The notes: generated from the sequence alone by a model not told the origin. Shown: positions 1 to 12,111, numbered from the stretch's first letter. The stretch is 64,000 nucleotides of DNA from Bolinopsis microptera (GCF_026151205.1 NC_087076.1:19275919-19339918); one strand, 5' to 3'. Numbers and translations are program-made.

Positions 1-2425
1 ACATAGCACAAATTTTATGTGATTTACTATTGGTATATGCCTAGAAAAAGAAGTCATTTTAAGCTGAATAATGGCACACAGTGCAACAAAATTGTGCCAC
101 ATTAAACAAAAAAGGCACACCGCTCCCTCAAACAATATTCTGAACTAAAAGGAGTGCCATTTAGCAGTAAGAATGACTATTTCTGTCAAATAAGTCACTT
201 TTTACTGATTTTCAGGACACATTTGTTGTTTAAATTTTCAGGATATAACTAAACTAAGATTCGTATCTGCAACATAAACAATTTGGTGGTTTGAGATGAT
301 TAATAATTCTGATATTGACTTACAATAGTTGGTAATTCCCACGCTGGCTGCAGCAGTCACTACAGCTAATTAGTGGCACTCTAATATTATTATCTTTTTT
401 TGACCCCTTTATGAACACATTACTTTCCGAAATAGATGCTTAAACTAACACTTGTACACCCATGGATCAAGAAATAGACAATTTTTGTCTTTTTACATCA
501 TTTATCTATATGACTGATATGCTGAATTTGGGCACTCGGGACATAATTGAGTGTAAGCAGTACAGAGTTCAAGCCGTCTTTTAACTGATTAATGGCACCT
601 TCAATCTAAAAGTCAATAAGGTGACTGAAAAAGAGAACTAAAATTTCGATACTTATTTCATCAATTAAAAAAAGATAAATTTCAAGCTGATACATGTGTG
701 ACTTTTTGCTGATATCTCGCACATAGACATGTAAGAATAAGTTTAAAGACACAACCAAACATTATCTTATCCAGAAAATAGCACAGTTACGCCTTGATCT
801 TTTTAATATTTTGACAAGAACCATCAATAGAGCAGTCGTATTCAGATATAAAAATGACTTTTTGCTGGATTCTGTCACTTACTGGAATTGCTAATAATGA
901 CTAAAATGCTGAAAACAGTTACTCGCTCCAATCTACTAGTGTTATGTGAACAATATTTGAGCAAAATATGGCGAAATCAATGGAATTAGTCAATTGGAGG
1001 TTAAAATGGTTTGCTGATTTTTGGCACTCAGTTTAATTGCTCATAAGTCATATTCTGCTTGAGCCTGGAACTTCGTTTTTTCAAATCACAACTGCTGAAT
1101 ATTTTCACTTCATCCTATGTACAAATGTATGGTTGCACTTTAAAAAGCATTGCGACTTTTTCCTCATTTTGTGCACTCTACTTTGAAAAAGGTGAAATCA
1201 GCAACTCACCACACTTAAAAAAAAACGTGTCCTTATGCATAATTTTGCATATGCCCAATGCCCATAATATATTTTATGGGAGTAGCCGTAAGAAAAGCAT
1301 GAGCCTAAAATGGACAGTTTTGGTTATTGTGACCCTCATGGACGTTTTTGAGGCCTAAACACTGGTAGAAATATAGACTGAGGGAAATTAGCATGACAAA
1401 CGTGTCAAGTCAAAAATTTGGAAAAATCAGAAAAATTCGTTTGTCTATCATAGTCGCATCCAATGTCCTTCACATTTTCAAATGGCTTTGATGCGCAAAA
1501 AATTGAGTATTTGGTCTAAAAAATTAATCGGACTCCTGAAACCACAGAATGTGTTCACTATGGCAACGTGAAAGTTTTGCATTTTCAAAAAAGGAAAAAA
1601 TTTCACCTCACACGGTTGCCTGTTTTTATCAACGGGGAATAAAATGAACATAAAAACAGGAAGAGAGTGCAATGATCTCAGGGGATAGTTTGTTAAAAAT
1701 GAGAAAATGTTATGCAAATAAAAAAAGTAATCAACCAATCCCAAAATAGAGTGGACCGTGGCCAGTGCCTTCTTTTTGCAAACAAAATGAAATGATTTAA
1801 ATCACTACCGTAGAATGGGGGAACTTCGCAATTTAAATCACTACAATCTCAATTAATGCAGAATGATACCGAGAATTAAATCGGTTGCTCGCTTTTCACT
1901 GGCGACTGGCGACGGTCCACTTTACAGTTTACCCAATTTTTAATTATGCGATTGGTGATAAACGTTACAATTTGGTGATAAACGTTACAATTTGAAGTTA
2001 GAAACCTACCGTTTGCGCAGAGATACATCGGTTGGGCCAGGATGAATATCAATAAACACTTGATGCTTAACATCCTGAGCAGCCAACAGTTATTGGTGTC
2101 TTGTAAATTAATATTTATAATAATCTTTAACAAAATCTTCGTTTTCAAAAGTCTTATCGAATATCAGAAAGAGAGAATAGCGTGGTTTTAGTCCGCATTC
2201 CATCTTCCATCACATAAATAATTCTTTTCGATCGTAAATACAAGTCCTATTCCTAATAATCTTAAAAAATAAATGACTTCAAGCACTCAGTGCTTGACTG
2301 AGTATCGACTACTAACTCAAAGGAATTGGGGCTGACTTTTATAGTGTCCATCCTTCTGCTCGAGAAAAGAAGAATACGTAATTTAGCTTTATTTGAAATT
2401 CTAGCTCATTCTGAGGGAAAAATTA
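1..2425. other. Gene-free AT-rich stretch
   Basis: I see no supportable gene. Short open frames here have no recognisable domains and no codon structure. A 20-bp unit is tandemly doubled at about 1952-1991. The stretch 1750-1900 is related to 5325-5475: both carry the words GTGGACCG and GCAGAATGATACCGAGAA in the same order, so this is a dispersed repeat. Confidence 0.6.
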
Positions 2426-2505
2426 ATTCAGCCGATCGATCGATCTTAAAATAACACAATAGAGATTCAGCCGATCGATCAATCTTAAAATAACACAATA
2501 GAGAT
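2426..2505. repeat. 39-bp tandem duplication
   Basis: Two adjacent copies of a 39-bp unit starting ATTCAGCCGATCGATC begin at 2426 and 2465. They differ by about one base, so the duplication is recent. Confidence 0.85.
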
Positions 2506-2605
2506 TCGATGGCATTATGAAACGATTTCTATTAGTAATCTCAACCAAAGTGTTAAATCAAAAAGGTATGGACATCACGAGACCGACCAAACAAATCAAT
2601 CTGCT

Positions 2606-2775
2606 CCAAGGGATTGCAAACCAACAATGGATCAAACCACCTTGCTATTAATATCAAAACAAAGAACGGTGAAATCTGCCCCAAGGGATTGCAAACCAAC
2701 AATGGATCAAACCACCTTGCTATTAATATCAAAACAAAGAACGGTGAAATCTGCCCCAAGGGATTGCAAACCAAC
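2606..2775. repeat. 75-bp tandem repeat, two full copies plus a partial
   Basis: The unit starting CCAAGGGATTGCAAACCAAC recurs at 2606, 2681 and 2756. The period of 75 is a multiple of three, so it keeps frames open on both strands. Those open frames are a by-product of the repeat and are not called as genes. Confidence 0.9.
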
Positions 2776-2781
2776 GGTAAT

Positions 2782-2941
2782 CGTACTCTAGTGCGACACG
2801 TACTCTAGTGCGAAGTCCGACAAAAACACCATCTGTCACACTACAGTACGTGTCGCACTACGATCCAGGTAGCGTACTCTAGTGCGACAGTGTCGATCTT
2901 GGAGGTTTCGCACTAGGGTACGTGTCGCACTAGGGTACGTG
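2782..2941. repeat. 160-bp inverted-repeat (hairpin) element
   Basis: The arms at 2782-2813 and 2908-2941 are reverse complements apart from a few C/T changes. Each arm is itself a doubled unit built on CGTACYCTAGTGCGACA. Further partial copies of the unit lie between the arms, at about 2845-2890. It resembles a small non-autonomous fold-back repeat. There is no ORF and I see no clear target-site duplication. Confidence 0.7.
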
Positions 2942-3750
2942 AACCCAAACCAACAATCCATTGAAGCATATCTGTAATATTTGAGCAGACTTAGAGGGAG
3001 TTTGAGGTGTTGTTCACTACCGTAAAATCAGTCTAAGACTTTCCTGGTTCTTACCCATGTAAACGTGTGTTAGGCAGTACCCTCGTCTCATTTGTCCCTA
3101 CTGTGTACCCAAACACACTTGAATACCCAATCATGCAGCTGCTGTTTGTAGACACCAGAGTTGCCCCTTAGGCTCAGAGACATTACCCGTTTTCTTACTT
3201 TGTATTTGTAACACTACATTATAGTGTAACGCATCATATTATGCCCGTAATGCTTTGGCTTTATATTAAATTCTAAATTCCCCTAGTTACTGTCTCGGTA
3301 AAATAGTTTGTATTATATTTCTGGTGTGACAAGTAACGACAATTTGGATTTAGACTATTGGTGCTGACATCATGAAACCAGAAACACACTGTTCGGGGTT
3401 TTCCAGATATAATGAAATCATATCATAATATACGGTATTCACGGTTCTGTCAACTCAAGAAGATTACTCAACCATTCCTAAAAGAATGATACTAGATCTT
3501 GATATGATCACCTGGTTGCAAGGTGCCCTCTAAAACACGATAATCAAATGATGTGTCAACCGTCCGGCGCCCTGGAGGCACAGTAAAGGTGAGGTGCGTC
3601 GCTAAAAACTAAAGAGTTCTCGTCTTGGTTGGCGACTCTTTTCATCTTGATGAAATTCATGATTCTATTAGCTGAATAGTTAAATGAAATGGAGGTTCGC
3701 TGTACAAATGTTGTAACACCTGATTGACACCATCTGGCTGGATTGCCATT
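2942..3750. other. Intergenic region upstream of the peptidase gene
   Basis: No gene or repeat is recognised. The right end adjoins the TATA box of the downstream peptidase gene, so it may hold distal promoter elements, but I cannot identify specific sites. Confidence 0.5.
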
Positions 3751-3755
3751 TTAAG

Positions 3756-3764
3756 TATATATAA
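3756..3764 (+). promoter_or_regulatory. TATA box of the peptidase gene
   Basis: TATATATAA lies 48 bp upstream of the ATG at 3812. A start site about 25-30 bp downstream would give a 5' leader of only about 20-25 nt. The position and isolation of the motif support a TATA-driven, leader-poor transcript; the start site itself is inferred. Confidence 0.6.
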
Positions 3765-3811
3765 TATTTAGACTGACCCAAAATCCACTCACTTCAGATT
3801 TAACCACAGCC

Positions 3812-4831
3812 ATGAACACTCTGCTCATACTAATCCTCTCACTAGCTTCCTGCTCGGGCTACACACTCCAGGCCGAGGAAGGTCTCCAGTCCCCTCGAGC
3901 TCTTTTCGCGCTCTTCCAGGAGTTTCAGGCTCAAGGTGGACGACTTTACAGCCTAGCTGAGGCACCAATGAGGATGAAACTCTTCAGGAAAAGCTTAAAA
4001 AAGATCGTAGAACTGAACTCGCAGCGCAACACATGGGAAGCTGGCCTGACACTCTTTGCAGACTTGACCGAGGAAGAGCAGGCCCAGTACAGAGGTATGA
4101 ACGACTCCCTGTACACTCCATCAGGCAGAACAGCTCCCTCCTCCTCGCCTGGTGCTCCCACCTCTCTGGACTGGAGAGCAACTGGTCACGTGTCACCGGT
4201 CAAACTACAGAAGGGCTCTTCCTGCTGGACCTTCGCTACCGTCACCTGTCTTGAGGGGCTCTACAAGGGTCTGACAGGAGATTTGATGGAGTTTGCTGAC
4301 CAGGAGCTCATGGATTGTGTATACCCCACAGACGATGACATTAGGAATGGAAGAGGGTTCTACACGGAGGCATTTGATTGGATCACGAAAACCGGACGAC
4401 TTGGTCTGAGAAGTGAAGCACCCCACACAGGTAGAGATGGAGCTTGTAACTACGGGAGGAAAACTAACGCGTTAGCTGGGTATAAGCTGACTGGGTACAT
4501 GGACACTGTGAGAAGTGAAGCTGGTGTAGTGGCTGGACTCTCTCAAGGTCCTGTTGCTCTTGCAATACAAATGTACAGGAGTAGCCTACAATATTACAAA
4601 AGAGGGATTTACAGGTACAGCACCTGCCCAGGGACTGGGGTAGACCACGCTGTGACTGCTGTAGGTTACACCCCGGAGGCTATAATCCTCAAGAACAGTT
4701 TCGGAACCAAATGGGGAGACCAAGGGTACATCTACTGGGCTCGAGGCATGGCCGGACACAATTGTCTTCTTTTCCAGGACGGGGCATATCCTCTTCTTGT
4801 CAAGGACAGCGAGGTGGAGATGGAGGAGTAA
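3812..4831 (+). CDS. Papain-family (C1A, cathepsin L-like) cysteine peptidase with a missing disulfide
   Basis: An uninterrupted 339-residue frame. Residues 1-20 are a hydrophobic signal peptide. Residues 27-95 form an I29 propeptide with an ERFNIN-like helix and the LFADLT motif. The mature domain starts near 117. The catalytic set is present: Gln133 (oxyanion hole), Cys138 in SSCWTF, His279 in VDHAV, and Asn295 in KNSFGTKWG. The usual C1A disulfides C56-C95 (here C169/C212) and C153-C200 (here C272/C318) are kept. The partners of the third, papain C22 and C63, are both absent. The Gln-to-Cys spacing is one residue short, so the usual QGxCGSCW reads QKGSSCW. The GCNGG segment reads RNGRG. 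An extra Cys146 follows the active site. The length is typical of secreted or lysosomal cathepsins. It is intronless, so a retrocopy that kept or gained a promoter is possible. Function as a lysosomal or digestive peptidase is inferred. Confidence 0.93.
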   Translation: MNTLLILILSLASCSGYTLQAEEGLQSPRALFALFQEFQAQGGRLYSLAEAPMRMKLFRKSLKKIVELNSQRNTWEAGLTLFADLTEEEQAQYRGMNDSLYTPSGRTAPSSSPGAPTSLDWRATGHVSPVKLQKGSSCWTFATVTCLEGLYKGLTGDLMEFADQELMDCVYPTDDDIRNGRGFYTEAFDWITKTGRLGLRSEAPHTGRDGACNYGRKTNALAGYKLTGYMDTVRSEAGVVAGLSQGPVALAIQMYRSSLQYYKRGIYRYSTCPGTGVDHAVTAVGYTPEAIILKNSFGTKWGDQGYIYWARGMAGHNCLLFQDGAYPLLVKDSEVEMEE

Positions 4832-4887
4832 AGAATCCAAACTTTTGAAATTCAGTTTTTAAATTATGATGTGTGATGAAATATTTC

Positions 4888-4893
4888 AATAAA
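4888..4893 (+). terminator. Poly(A) signal of the peptidase gene
   Basis: AATAAA lies 57 bp downstream of the stop codon. It is followed by a T-rich stretch (CTTTGCTTTTT), as expected for a cleavage and polyadenylation region. Confidence 0.75.
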
Positions 4894-5838
4894 ATCTTTG
4901 CTTTTTAATGGCTCATTGATTATATCTAGATGGTAGGTAAATGTAAATGGTCCAAAAGCTAAGCTAAAATAATTACCTTAGTCGGAAATATTATGGGGGG
5001 TCTAATTTGGTGTGAAAGCGGCAATGTGGTTATAATTGCGAAAAACAATGTATCAATATTTGAGATTTGAGATTTTTTCACGAAAGGAAAGTCGCAGTTA
5101 AAATTGTGGGGCGGTCGAATTTGTTTTTTTTTCGGGCCAAAGAACCATATTTATAACAGTCCATATTTTAACACCATATTGTTATTTATAACACCCATAA
5201 TTCGTGACCCGACGAGCTAATCGACCGTCCTCCCACTCAGCAACGTCCTCCCACTCAGAAGTAGAAGAGAACCTCCTCTATTATTTATATATACAATTAA
5301 ACCAAAACCCATACATGGGTAAAGTGGACCGCTGCTGGTGTCTCCCTTTCCCAAACAAAAGAGAATGATTTCAATTTGAATAACCGTCCTCGAATGCAGA
5401 ATGATACCGAGAAAATGGTATCGAACATTAATTTGTGTCTCAGAAAATGATACCGAGAATGGTCGCTTGCTTTCCCTGTTCTGTGTTCTCTCGTACTTTA
5501 TGAAAATGTCTCCCAAGAATGACAAAAAGAACAAATATTTAGTGAAAGCATTGTGCTCAAATCTTAGTGAACGTCATGATCTTTTCCCATTATTATTTTC
5601 GAACTACAGTCCAGGTAGCAACAAATCCGCACTTCCAGATGTGCGATTTAAACTATGTGTGTTTCACACGCACTGTCGAACTTCCTTCCACTACCTGAAC
5701 TGAAGTTAGATACGTACAGACGCTTATGTGGAAATCTTAGGTGTATTATACCCAACAATGACCGGCGAACTGATAGCTACTTCAGAAGCAATGAAACTAC
5801 GATCTTCTAAATAAAAGAAAAAAATCTTAGGTATAGTA
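4894..5838. other. Intergenic region with a dispersed repeat copy
   Basis: No gene is recognised. The stretch 5325-5475 is a diverged second copy of the repeat at 1750-1900. The remainder is AT-rich without visible structure. Confidence 0.5.
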
Positions 5839-6639
5839 TATATGGACACGTTCATTTGAGTTTGAGGATATTGGTAAATATAAGTGACCCTATTAAAAGG
5901 CACAGTGTAGTTGACTTTGTCACACTATGAAATTACACAAACCCTTGATGGTTAGGATAATCGTCTCATCCTCTAGGCTAACTTTGTCACATAACGATAA
6001 CTTAATCAGGTGATAAGATATCGCTTAAATACGGCCGGCACGGAAATGGTTAAATTGTCACACTATAAACATGTGACAGAGTAAATATGGACCCCTTGCT
6101 GCCGTTTTTGACCAAAATTTTGAGTGTCCAGTTGATTGGATGGGTACATATGACCATTACCTACATATTTCACGACTTTTTTCGTTAGATGGTGCACTCA
6201 GGTTTACTCTGTCACACATTTAAGAAAATATGTGAACAATGTTTAGGGAACCCTGATAAGCAATGCTGAGTAGTGTAGGTTTATTTAATGGCCAGGAAGT
6301 GCTAGGAATTGTTATTATATCATATAGTCGCAAGGAATTAAATTACAAAAGGCACAGACAAGTTTACTTTGTCACATAATCTTGATGATATCTGAACATG
6401 TGTGAAATTGAACGAATAATGATATACCTGCTTAAACCCTTTGTATTACGTACTATGGATCAAACAACACTGCTAGTACCATGCACCAGTCACATAAATC
6501 ATTATCGGGTGGTAATATGTTAACAGTGTCACAATTAAACTACCGCAACATGGTCAAAAATAGGGTAATTTCGTCACAAAAATTATTATAACTCTGTCAG
6601 CTCCTTGCTGGAAAAATAACTAGTTTATCGAAATTTTGT

Positions 6640-7195
6640 TGATGATAAAGTTACATAATAGTATTCTAATAGAGGTATACTTCTTCAAAATAGGGGCAAG
6701 ACATGTTTACTTTGTCACATCAGTTATTATAAGAGTTAGGTAATCGTCATCAGATTAACCGATCTTTTTCGAAGTATGGATCGATTAATATAGGCAATAA
6801 AGCATCCTAATTCCTGTGCCAATTTTAACACACTATCTTGATATTGTTGGGGCAGGAAAAGTTAATTTTGTCACATTTTCAGTGTCTTTGACAAATTAAT
6901 CTAAAATTGTTAAACTTGAGCTCTGATGTTCTGGACAATATTCTACCAATCGCGAAATGTTGAATTCTAATAGAGTTATAGATCTTCAAAATAGGGGCAA
7001 GACATGTTTACTTTGTCACATCAGTTATTATTAGAGTTAGGTAATCGTCACCACATTAAAATATATTTTTTTGTAGTTTGGATTGATTTATTTAGGTAAT
7101 AAAGCAGCCTATGCTAATTTTTACACACTATCTTGAAATTGTTGGGGCAGGAAAAGTTAATTTTGTCACATTTTTAGTGACTTTAGTCGGATCCC
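6640..7195. repeat. Left part of an approximately 300-bp tandem array with TTTGTCACA boxes
   Basis: Each unit holds two boxes, one in the context ACATGTTTACTTTGTCACAT and one in GTTAATTTTGTCACAT. Boxes of the first type start near 6705 and 7005, and of the second near 6860 and 7155. The same unit resumes in the same orientation at about 10920-11380, after the fold-back insertion. Confidence 0.75.
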
Positions 7196-7212
7196 AACCG
7201 TTCTAAAAGGCT

Positions 7213-9836
7213 ATCTCGTTAGCTTTTCGTGTTAAAAGCGATTTCTCAACGGTTATCACCTCTCTAGATGATTCTTAAAACATTTGGACTTCATTGCATT
7301 TTTGAAATAAATGCAATGAGGGCGTTTTCGGCCACACCCTTTTTCAGGGTTTCGCGGTCACTCGAATTTTTGTATTTCAGCCCAGGAAGGTCTTAAAGAC
7401 TATTCCGATACACCAAAATGTGCCTAATAGCCATATTTATATACAACTTATGAAGCCACATATACCTTAAAATGCTTCGTTTCGGAAATATGGCCGAAAA
7501 ACGATTTTTGGCTTGACGCAGTTCATAATTTCCGTGATTTTTGGCATTTCCGCCTAGGAAGGTCGTAGAGACTATTCTGATACACTAAAATGTACATAAT
7601 GGCCACATTTATATACAACTTATAAAGCAACATATACCCTAAAAGACTTATTTTCGGAAATGTGGCTGAAAAACGGATTTTTGCCGAGCGAACAATGACA
7701 ATATTCACAAATGGGCTATTGGACTGTTAACTAGAAAGGTCTTAAAGACTCATGAGCAACACAGCATTTGTCACAAGATGTAAGATGACTCACTTTGTGT
7801 CCAAAAACACCTACAAAAATCGGAGAATGATCTACTTTATTGGGCATCTCTCTTAATGGGCCAGGCCAGCAGCATATTTGTGTCTTACGAAAGGGCAATT
7901 TTTCAAAATTACGGTTTCTTTAGTAAAGTTCAATGGGTCAGTTTCTAACAGCAAATTGTTCGCAATTGCCGACTCATGCACATCATATACTCAAAAACGC
8001 TCACTTTAGGAGTCATTAATAAATAACTACTACAATATGATTTGTGAAAACTCCAACAATTTTTCCTTGGCACCAATTTAAATAAAATGTGTGAAGTGCC
8101 AGACCAAAATTCAACTTCAAACTTTTTATTCATTCATGCCATGAAACCATGATATATGTACCAAGAATACCGGACCTAAAATAAATCGGCACTGGATCCG
8201 GGCCAGATTGTTGCTTGACCGCTGACCAGTACCCCACTTTATAATTATGATTGATTTCGCTACCTCGACCAATATTGGTCTGTAATCCCTGGATTGAGAT
8301 CTGTTGGCCGCAGTTTAATTTAGCTAATTTCCTATAATACCGCAGTGGTTTGGTTCCCACTTCAGAATGACCCCATATTCTTTTTTTCAGTCGCATAGAT
8401 TTTCCCATCGTATGATAATGTGTGTCGTTCCCTCGTTTTTTAATCAAGTGGTGACTGGCTATTTCTTCTGTTATTTCAGCTGTGAGCTGCCTCGAGATCT
8501 TATCTGGGGCATGGGCACAAATACTAGAACATTAGAACTGTAATTCTAGAACCTCAGATTACATGTGAAATTTTTCCAGCTTTGGGTAAAGTGGATTTTA
8601 GAGCGGGAGGGGTCTAAATGACCAAAATCTGAACGATCTCTTACTGACGGGACACTAAGGGACAAGGGACGGATCTCGGGCCTAATAGCTGTTTTTTAAT
8701 GAGAGGCTGGAGTCTGGACCTAGATGGTCAACGTGAGGATAGCATGAGGATTTAGGATGCTCTGCCTGCCTTTCGTGGGGTCTTGTAACCCCGAAAGCTG
8801 GTATATCTTATCTAAATTAACCTTGGTTACATCCCGTGCTGTTTCGAATATATAATTAGATTTATAGGTCCAATATCAAGCAAAAAAGTCTGATCTCCGG
8901 TACTGATGTTACACTAACATAATCTCCGACGCGAGGATCTCCGAAGTCCGATCTTAAAGTTGGATCTCAGAGCCAAAAAGAGGAACGTAAGCCTTGGTTC
9001 CCCTCTTTGAGAGTCAAACAGGAAATTCGGTGTTATAAACTCAAACTCGGATTCGTAGCACAATTGAAAAACCAAAGAACAAAAATCTTAATGAATTTCC
9101 CGACATCCTAAAATTAATATCAGGTCGTATTCGATTCAGTGGCCCAAACTCCAGTAGGTTACAAGACTTAAGTTCAAGTCGAGGAACACTTTGATTAAGA
9201 ATGATCCTTGTCTAGTTGGAGTTTTCGCATATCAAGCAGTAGTTATCTACTAATCACTCCTAAACTGAGCGTTTTAGAGTCGAATATCGAACCCTGCCAT
9301 TCGGCCAAGTAATCTTAATCTGAAGTTCTAGAATAACAGTTCTAATGTTCTAGTACTAATGTATTGTGTCCTAGATAAGATCTCGAGGCAGCTGTAATAA
9401 CAAAAGAGCTAGCCAGTAACCACTTGATTAAAAAACGAGGGAATGACACACATTATCATACGATGGGAAAATCTATGCGAACCAAACCACTGTGGTATTA
9501 CTATTATGGTAAATGAGCAAAATTTAACTGCAGCCAACAGATCTCAATCCAGGGATTACAGACCAATATTGGTCGAGGCAGTGAAGTCAATTATAATTAT
9601 AAAGTGGGGTACTGGTCAGCGGTCAAGCAACAATCTGGCCCGGATCCAGTGCCGATTTATTTTAGGTCCGGTATTCTTGGTACATATATCATGGTTTCAT
9701 GGCATGAATAAATAAAAAGTTTGAAGTTGAATTTTGGTCTGGCACGTCACACATTTTACACCTCTGGGACGACTTTCGCAAATGCGAGAGGAATGACCCC
9801 GAGGAGGGCTCCATTGGTTTTAGTAGGTTGCATATT

Positions 9837-9873
<37 letters not shown>

Positions 9874-10898
9874 ATTATAATTATAAAGTGGGGTATTGGT
9901 CAGTGGTCAAGCAACAATCTGGCCCGGATCCAGTTCCGAGTTATTTTAGGTCCCGTATTCTTAGTACATATCATGGTTTTATGGAATGAATAAATAAAAA
10001 GTTGAATTTTGGTCATTACATTTTGGCTAAATTGGTGCCAAGGAAAAATTGTTGGAGTTTTCACAAATCATGTAGTAGTTATTTATTAATGACTCCTAAA
10101 GTGAGCGTTTTTGAGTATATTATGATGTGCATGAGTCGGCAATTGCGAACAATTTGCTGTTAGCAACTGACCCATTGACCTTTACTAAAGAAACCGTAAT
10201 TTTGAAAAATTGCCCTTTCGTAAGACACAAATATGCTGCTGGCCTGGCCCATTAAGAGAGATGCCCAATAAAGTAGATCAATCTCCAATTTTTGTAGGTG
10301 TTTCTGGACACAAAGTGAGTCATCTTACATCTTGTGACAAATGTTGTGTTGCTCATGAGTCTTTAAGACCTTTCTAGTTAACAGTCCAATAGCCCATTTG
10401 TGAATATTGTCATTCAAGTTCGCTCGGCAAAAATCCGTTTTTCAGCCACATTTCCGAAAATAAGTCTTTTAGGGTATATGTTGCTTTATAAGTTGTATAT
10501 AAATGTGGCCATTATGTACATTTTAGTGTATCAGAATAGTCTCTACGACCTTCCTAGGCGGAAATGCCAAAAATCACGGAAATTATGAACTGCGTCAAGC
10601 CAAAAATCGTTTTTCGGCCATATTTCCGAAACGAAGCATTTTAAGGTATATTTTGCTTCATAAGTTGTATATAAATGTGGCTATTAGGCACATTTTGGTG
10701 TATCGGAATAGTCTTTAAGACCTTCCTGGGCTGAAATACAAAAATTCGAGTGACCGTGAAACCCTGAAAAAGGGTGTGGCCGAAAACGCCCTCATTGCAT
10801 TTATTTCAAAAATGCAATGAAGTCCAAATGTTTTAAGAATCATCTAGAGAGGTGATAACCGTTGAGAAATCGCTTTTAACACGAAAAGCTAACGAGAT
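7213..10898. mobile_element. 3.7 kb fold-back element with arms of more than 1.3 kb
   Basis: Left arm 7213-8561 and right arm about 9319-10898 are reverse complements. Both outer ends read ATCTCGTTAGCTTTTCGTG inward. Arms match over long blocks with scattered changes. The inner ends of homology are at GAACATTAGAACTG on the left and its complement on the right. Within each arm an approximately 170-bp subunit containing AAGGTC(T/G)TA(A/G)AGACTATTC occurs twice. The loop (8562-9318) holds a further diverged fragment of arm sequence at about 9219-9275. It sits inside the TTTGTCACA tandem array. The short frames in the arms encode nothing recognisable. Confidence 0.8.
9598..10022. repeat. Right-arm direct duplication around an A30 tract
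   Basis: An approximately 145-bp stretch at 9598-9745 is repeated directly at about 9877-10022. Between the copies lies roughly 100 bp of sequence absent from the left arm, ending in 30 consecutive A residues at 9843-9872. The left arm has only one copy of the stretch and lacks the A tract, so this arose after the arms formed. Confidence 0.75.
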
Positions 10899-12111
10899 TC
10901 CGTTTCGTCTCAGACTACTTAGACAAATTTAACCTGAAATTGTTAAACTTGAGCTCTGGTGTTCTGGACAATATTCTACCAATCGTTTCTGAAAGAATGC
11001 TGAATTCTAATAGAGTTATAGATCTTCAAAATAGGAGCAAGACATGTTTACTTTGTCACATCAGTTATTATTACAGTTAGGTAATCGTCATCACATTAAC
11101 ATATATTTTTTTGTAGTTTGGATTGATTTATTTAGGTAATAAGGCAGCCTATGCTGATTTTTACACACTATCTTGAAATTTTTGGGGCAGGAAAAGTTAA
11201 TTTTGTCACATTTTTAGTGACTTTGACAAATTTAACCTAAAATTGTTAAACTTGAGCTCTGATGTTCTGGACAATATTCTACCAATTTTTTCTGAAAGAA
11301 TGTTGAATTCTGATAGAGTTATGGAATATATAGATCTTCAAAATAGGGGCAAGACATGTTTACTTTGTCACATCAGTTATTATAAGAGTTATTATAAGAG
11401 ACTATTTCATTATGTAATCATTGTTTTTAACCTATTTACGATTTCGTATAATTTTTTGTGACAATGTAAACATCAACTGATCTTAACTTGCATCAACTAC
11501 ATTGTCATCATGTAAAGTTTTCCCGCCTTTCAAACCAAAATCAGATATAAATAATTCGCCCAAAATTTTAAATTCCATATATTGTGACAGAATTAACCTC
11601 ATTTCCCAATAACCAAGTGCCTGTATTAGCTAACTATTCAAAGCAATATATTTTAGGGCTATGATTGGTACTCCGTACTTTGTAGATCAACCATCAAATA
11701 ATGAGTAAAAAGGGTTTTGAGGACACCTCACAGTAGAATAGAGGTATGGTATTCTGAGTGTGACAAAGTTACCCAAATATTGCCTTGTAACCGTTCGATC
11801 CGTGCCCTTTAACCAATTTTGTATCATAATTGTTAGATTGACCTAATCTACTATGTTTCAGACCAAGGAATGATAATTAGACAACTGCAGTTAACTAAGT
11901 CACACAAAATGTGACATTTGAAACATTATAGTGCCTAACAACAATAGATTTTCTTTCTGAGCAGTGCATATGGGAGTATGGGTTACGTGGCTAATGTTCA
12001 GAACTTCTAAACGTGCTAGGTTAATAGATGTCAAAATTAAGCCACTATCGTCAAAAACGCTATTATTTTTGTTTACCAATATCCTCAAACTCAAATGAAC
12101 GTGTCCATATA

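Larger units (their letters stand above)
5839..12111. mobile_element. 6.3 kb unit bounded by perfect 40-bp terminal inverted repeats
   Basis: Positions 5839-5878 and 12072-12111 are exact reverse complements (40 of 40). No transposase-like frame is present between them. The interior carries about 19 occurrences of a box whose core is TTTGTCACA, usually preceded by GTTTAC or GTTAAT. On the left and middle it reads mostly on the plus strand; from about 11450 to 11925 it reads mostly on the minus strand, so the boxes point inward from both ends. The inner part (about 6640-7195 and 10920-11380) is a tandem array of about 300-bp units, split by the fold-back element at 7213-10898. This fits a large non-autonomous TIR element with subterminal repeats; the transposon class is not assigned. 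Confidence 0.6.

Noticed and set aside
2553..2808. Open frames on both strands through 2553-2808
   Set aside because: They result from a 75-bp tandem repeat whose length is a multiple of three; no domain, no codon signal.
7523..10588. Short ORFs in both arms of the fold-back (for example the 61-residue frame at 7523 and its mirror at 10400)
   Set aside because: Mirror images arise from the inverted repeat; the peptides have no recognisable features.
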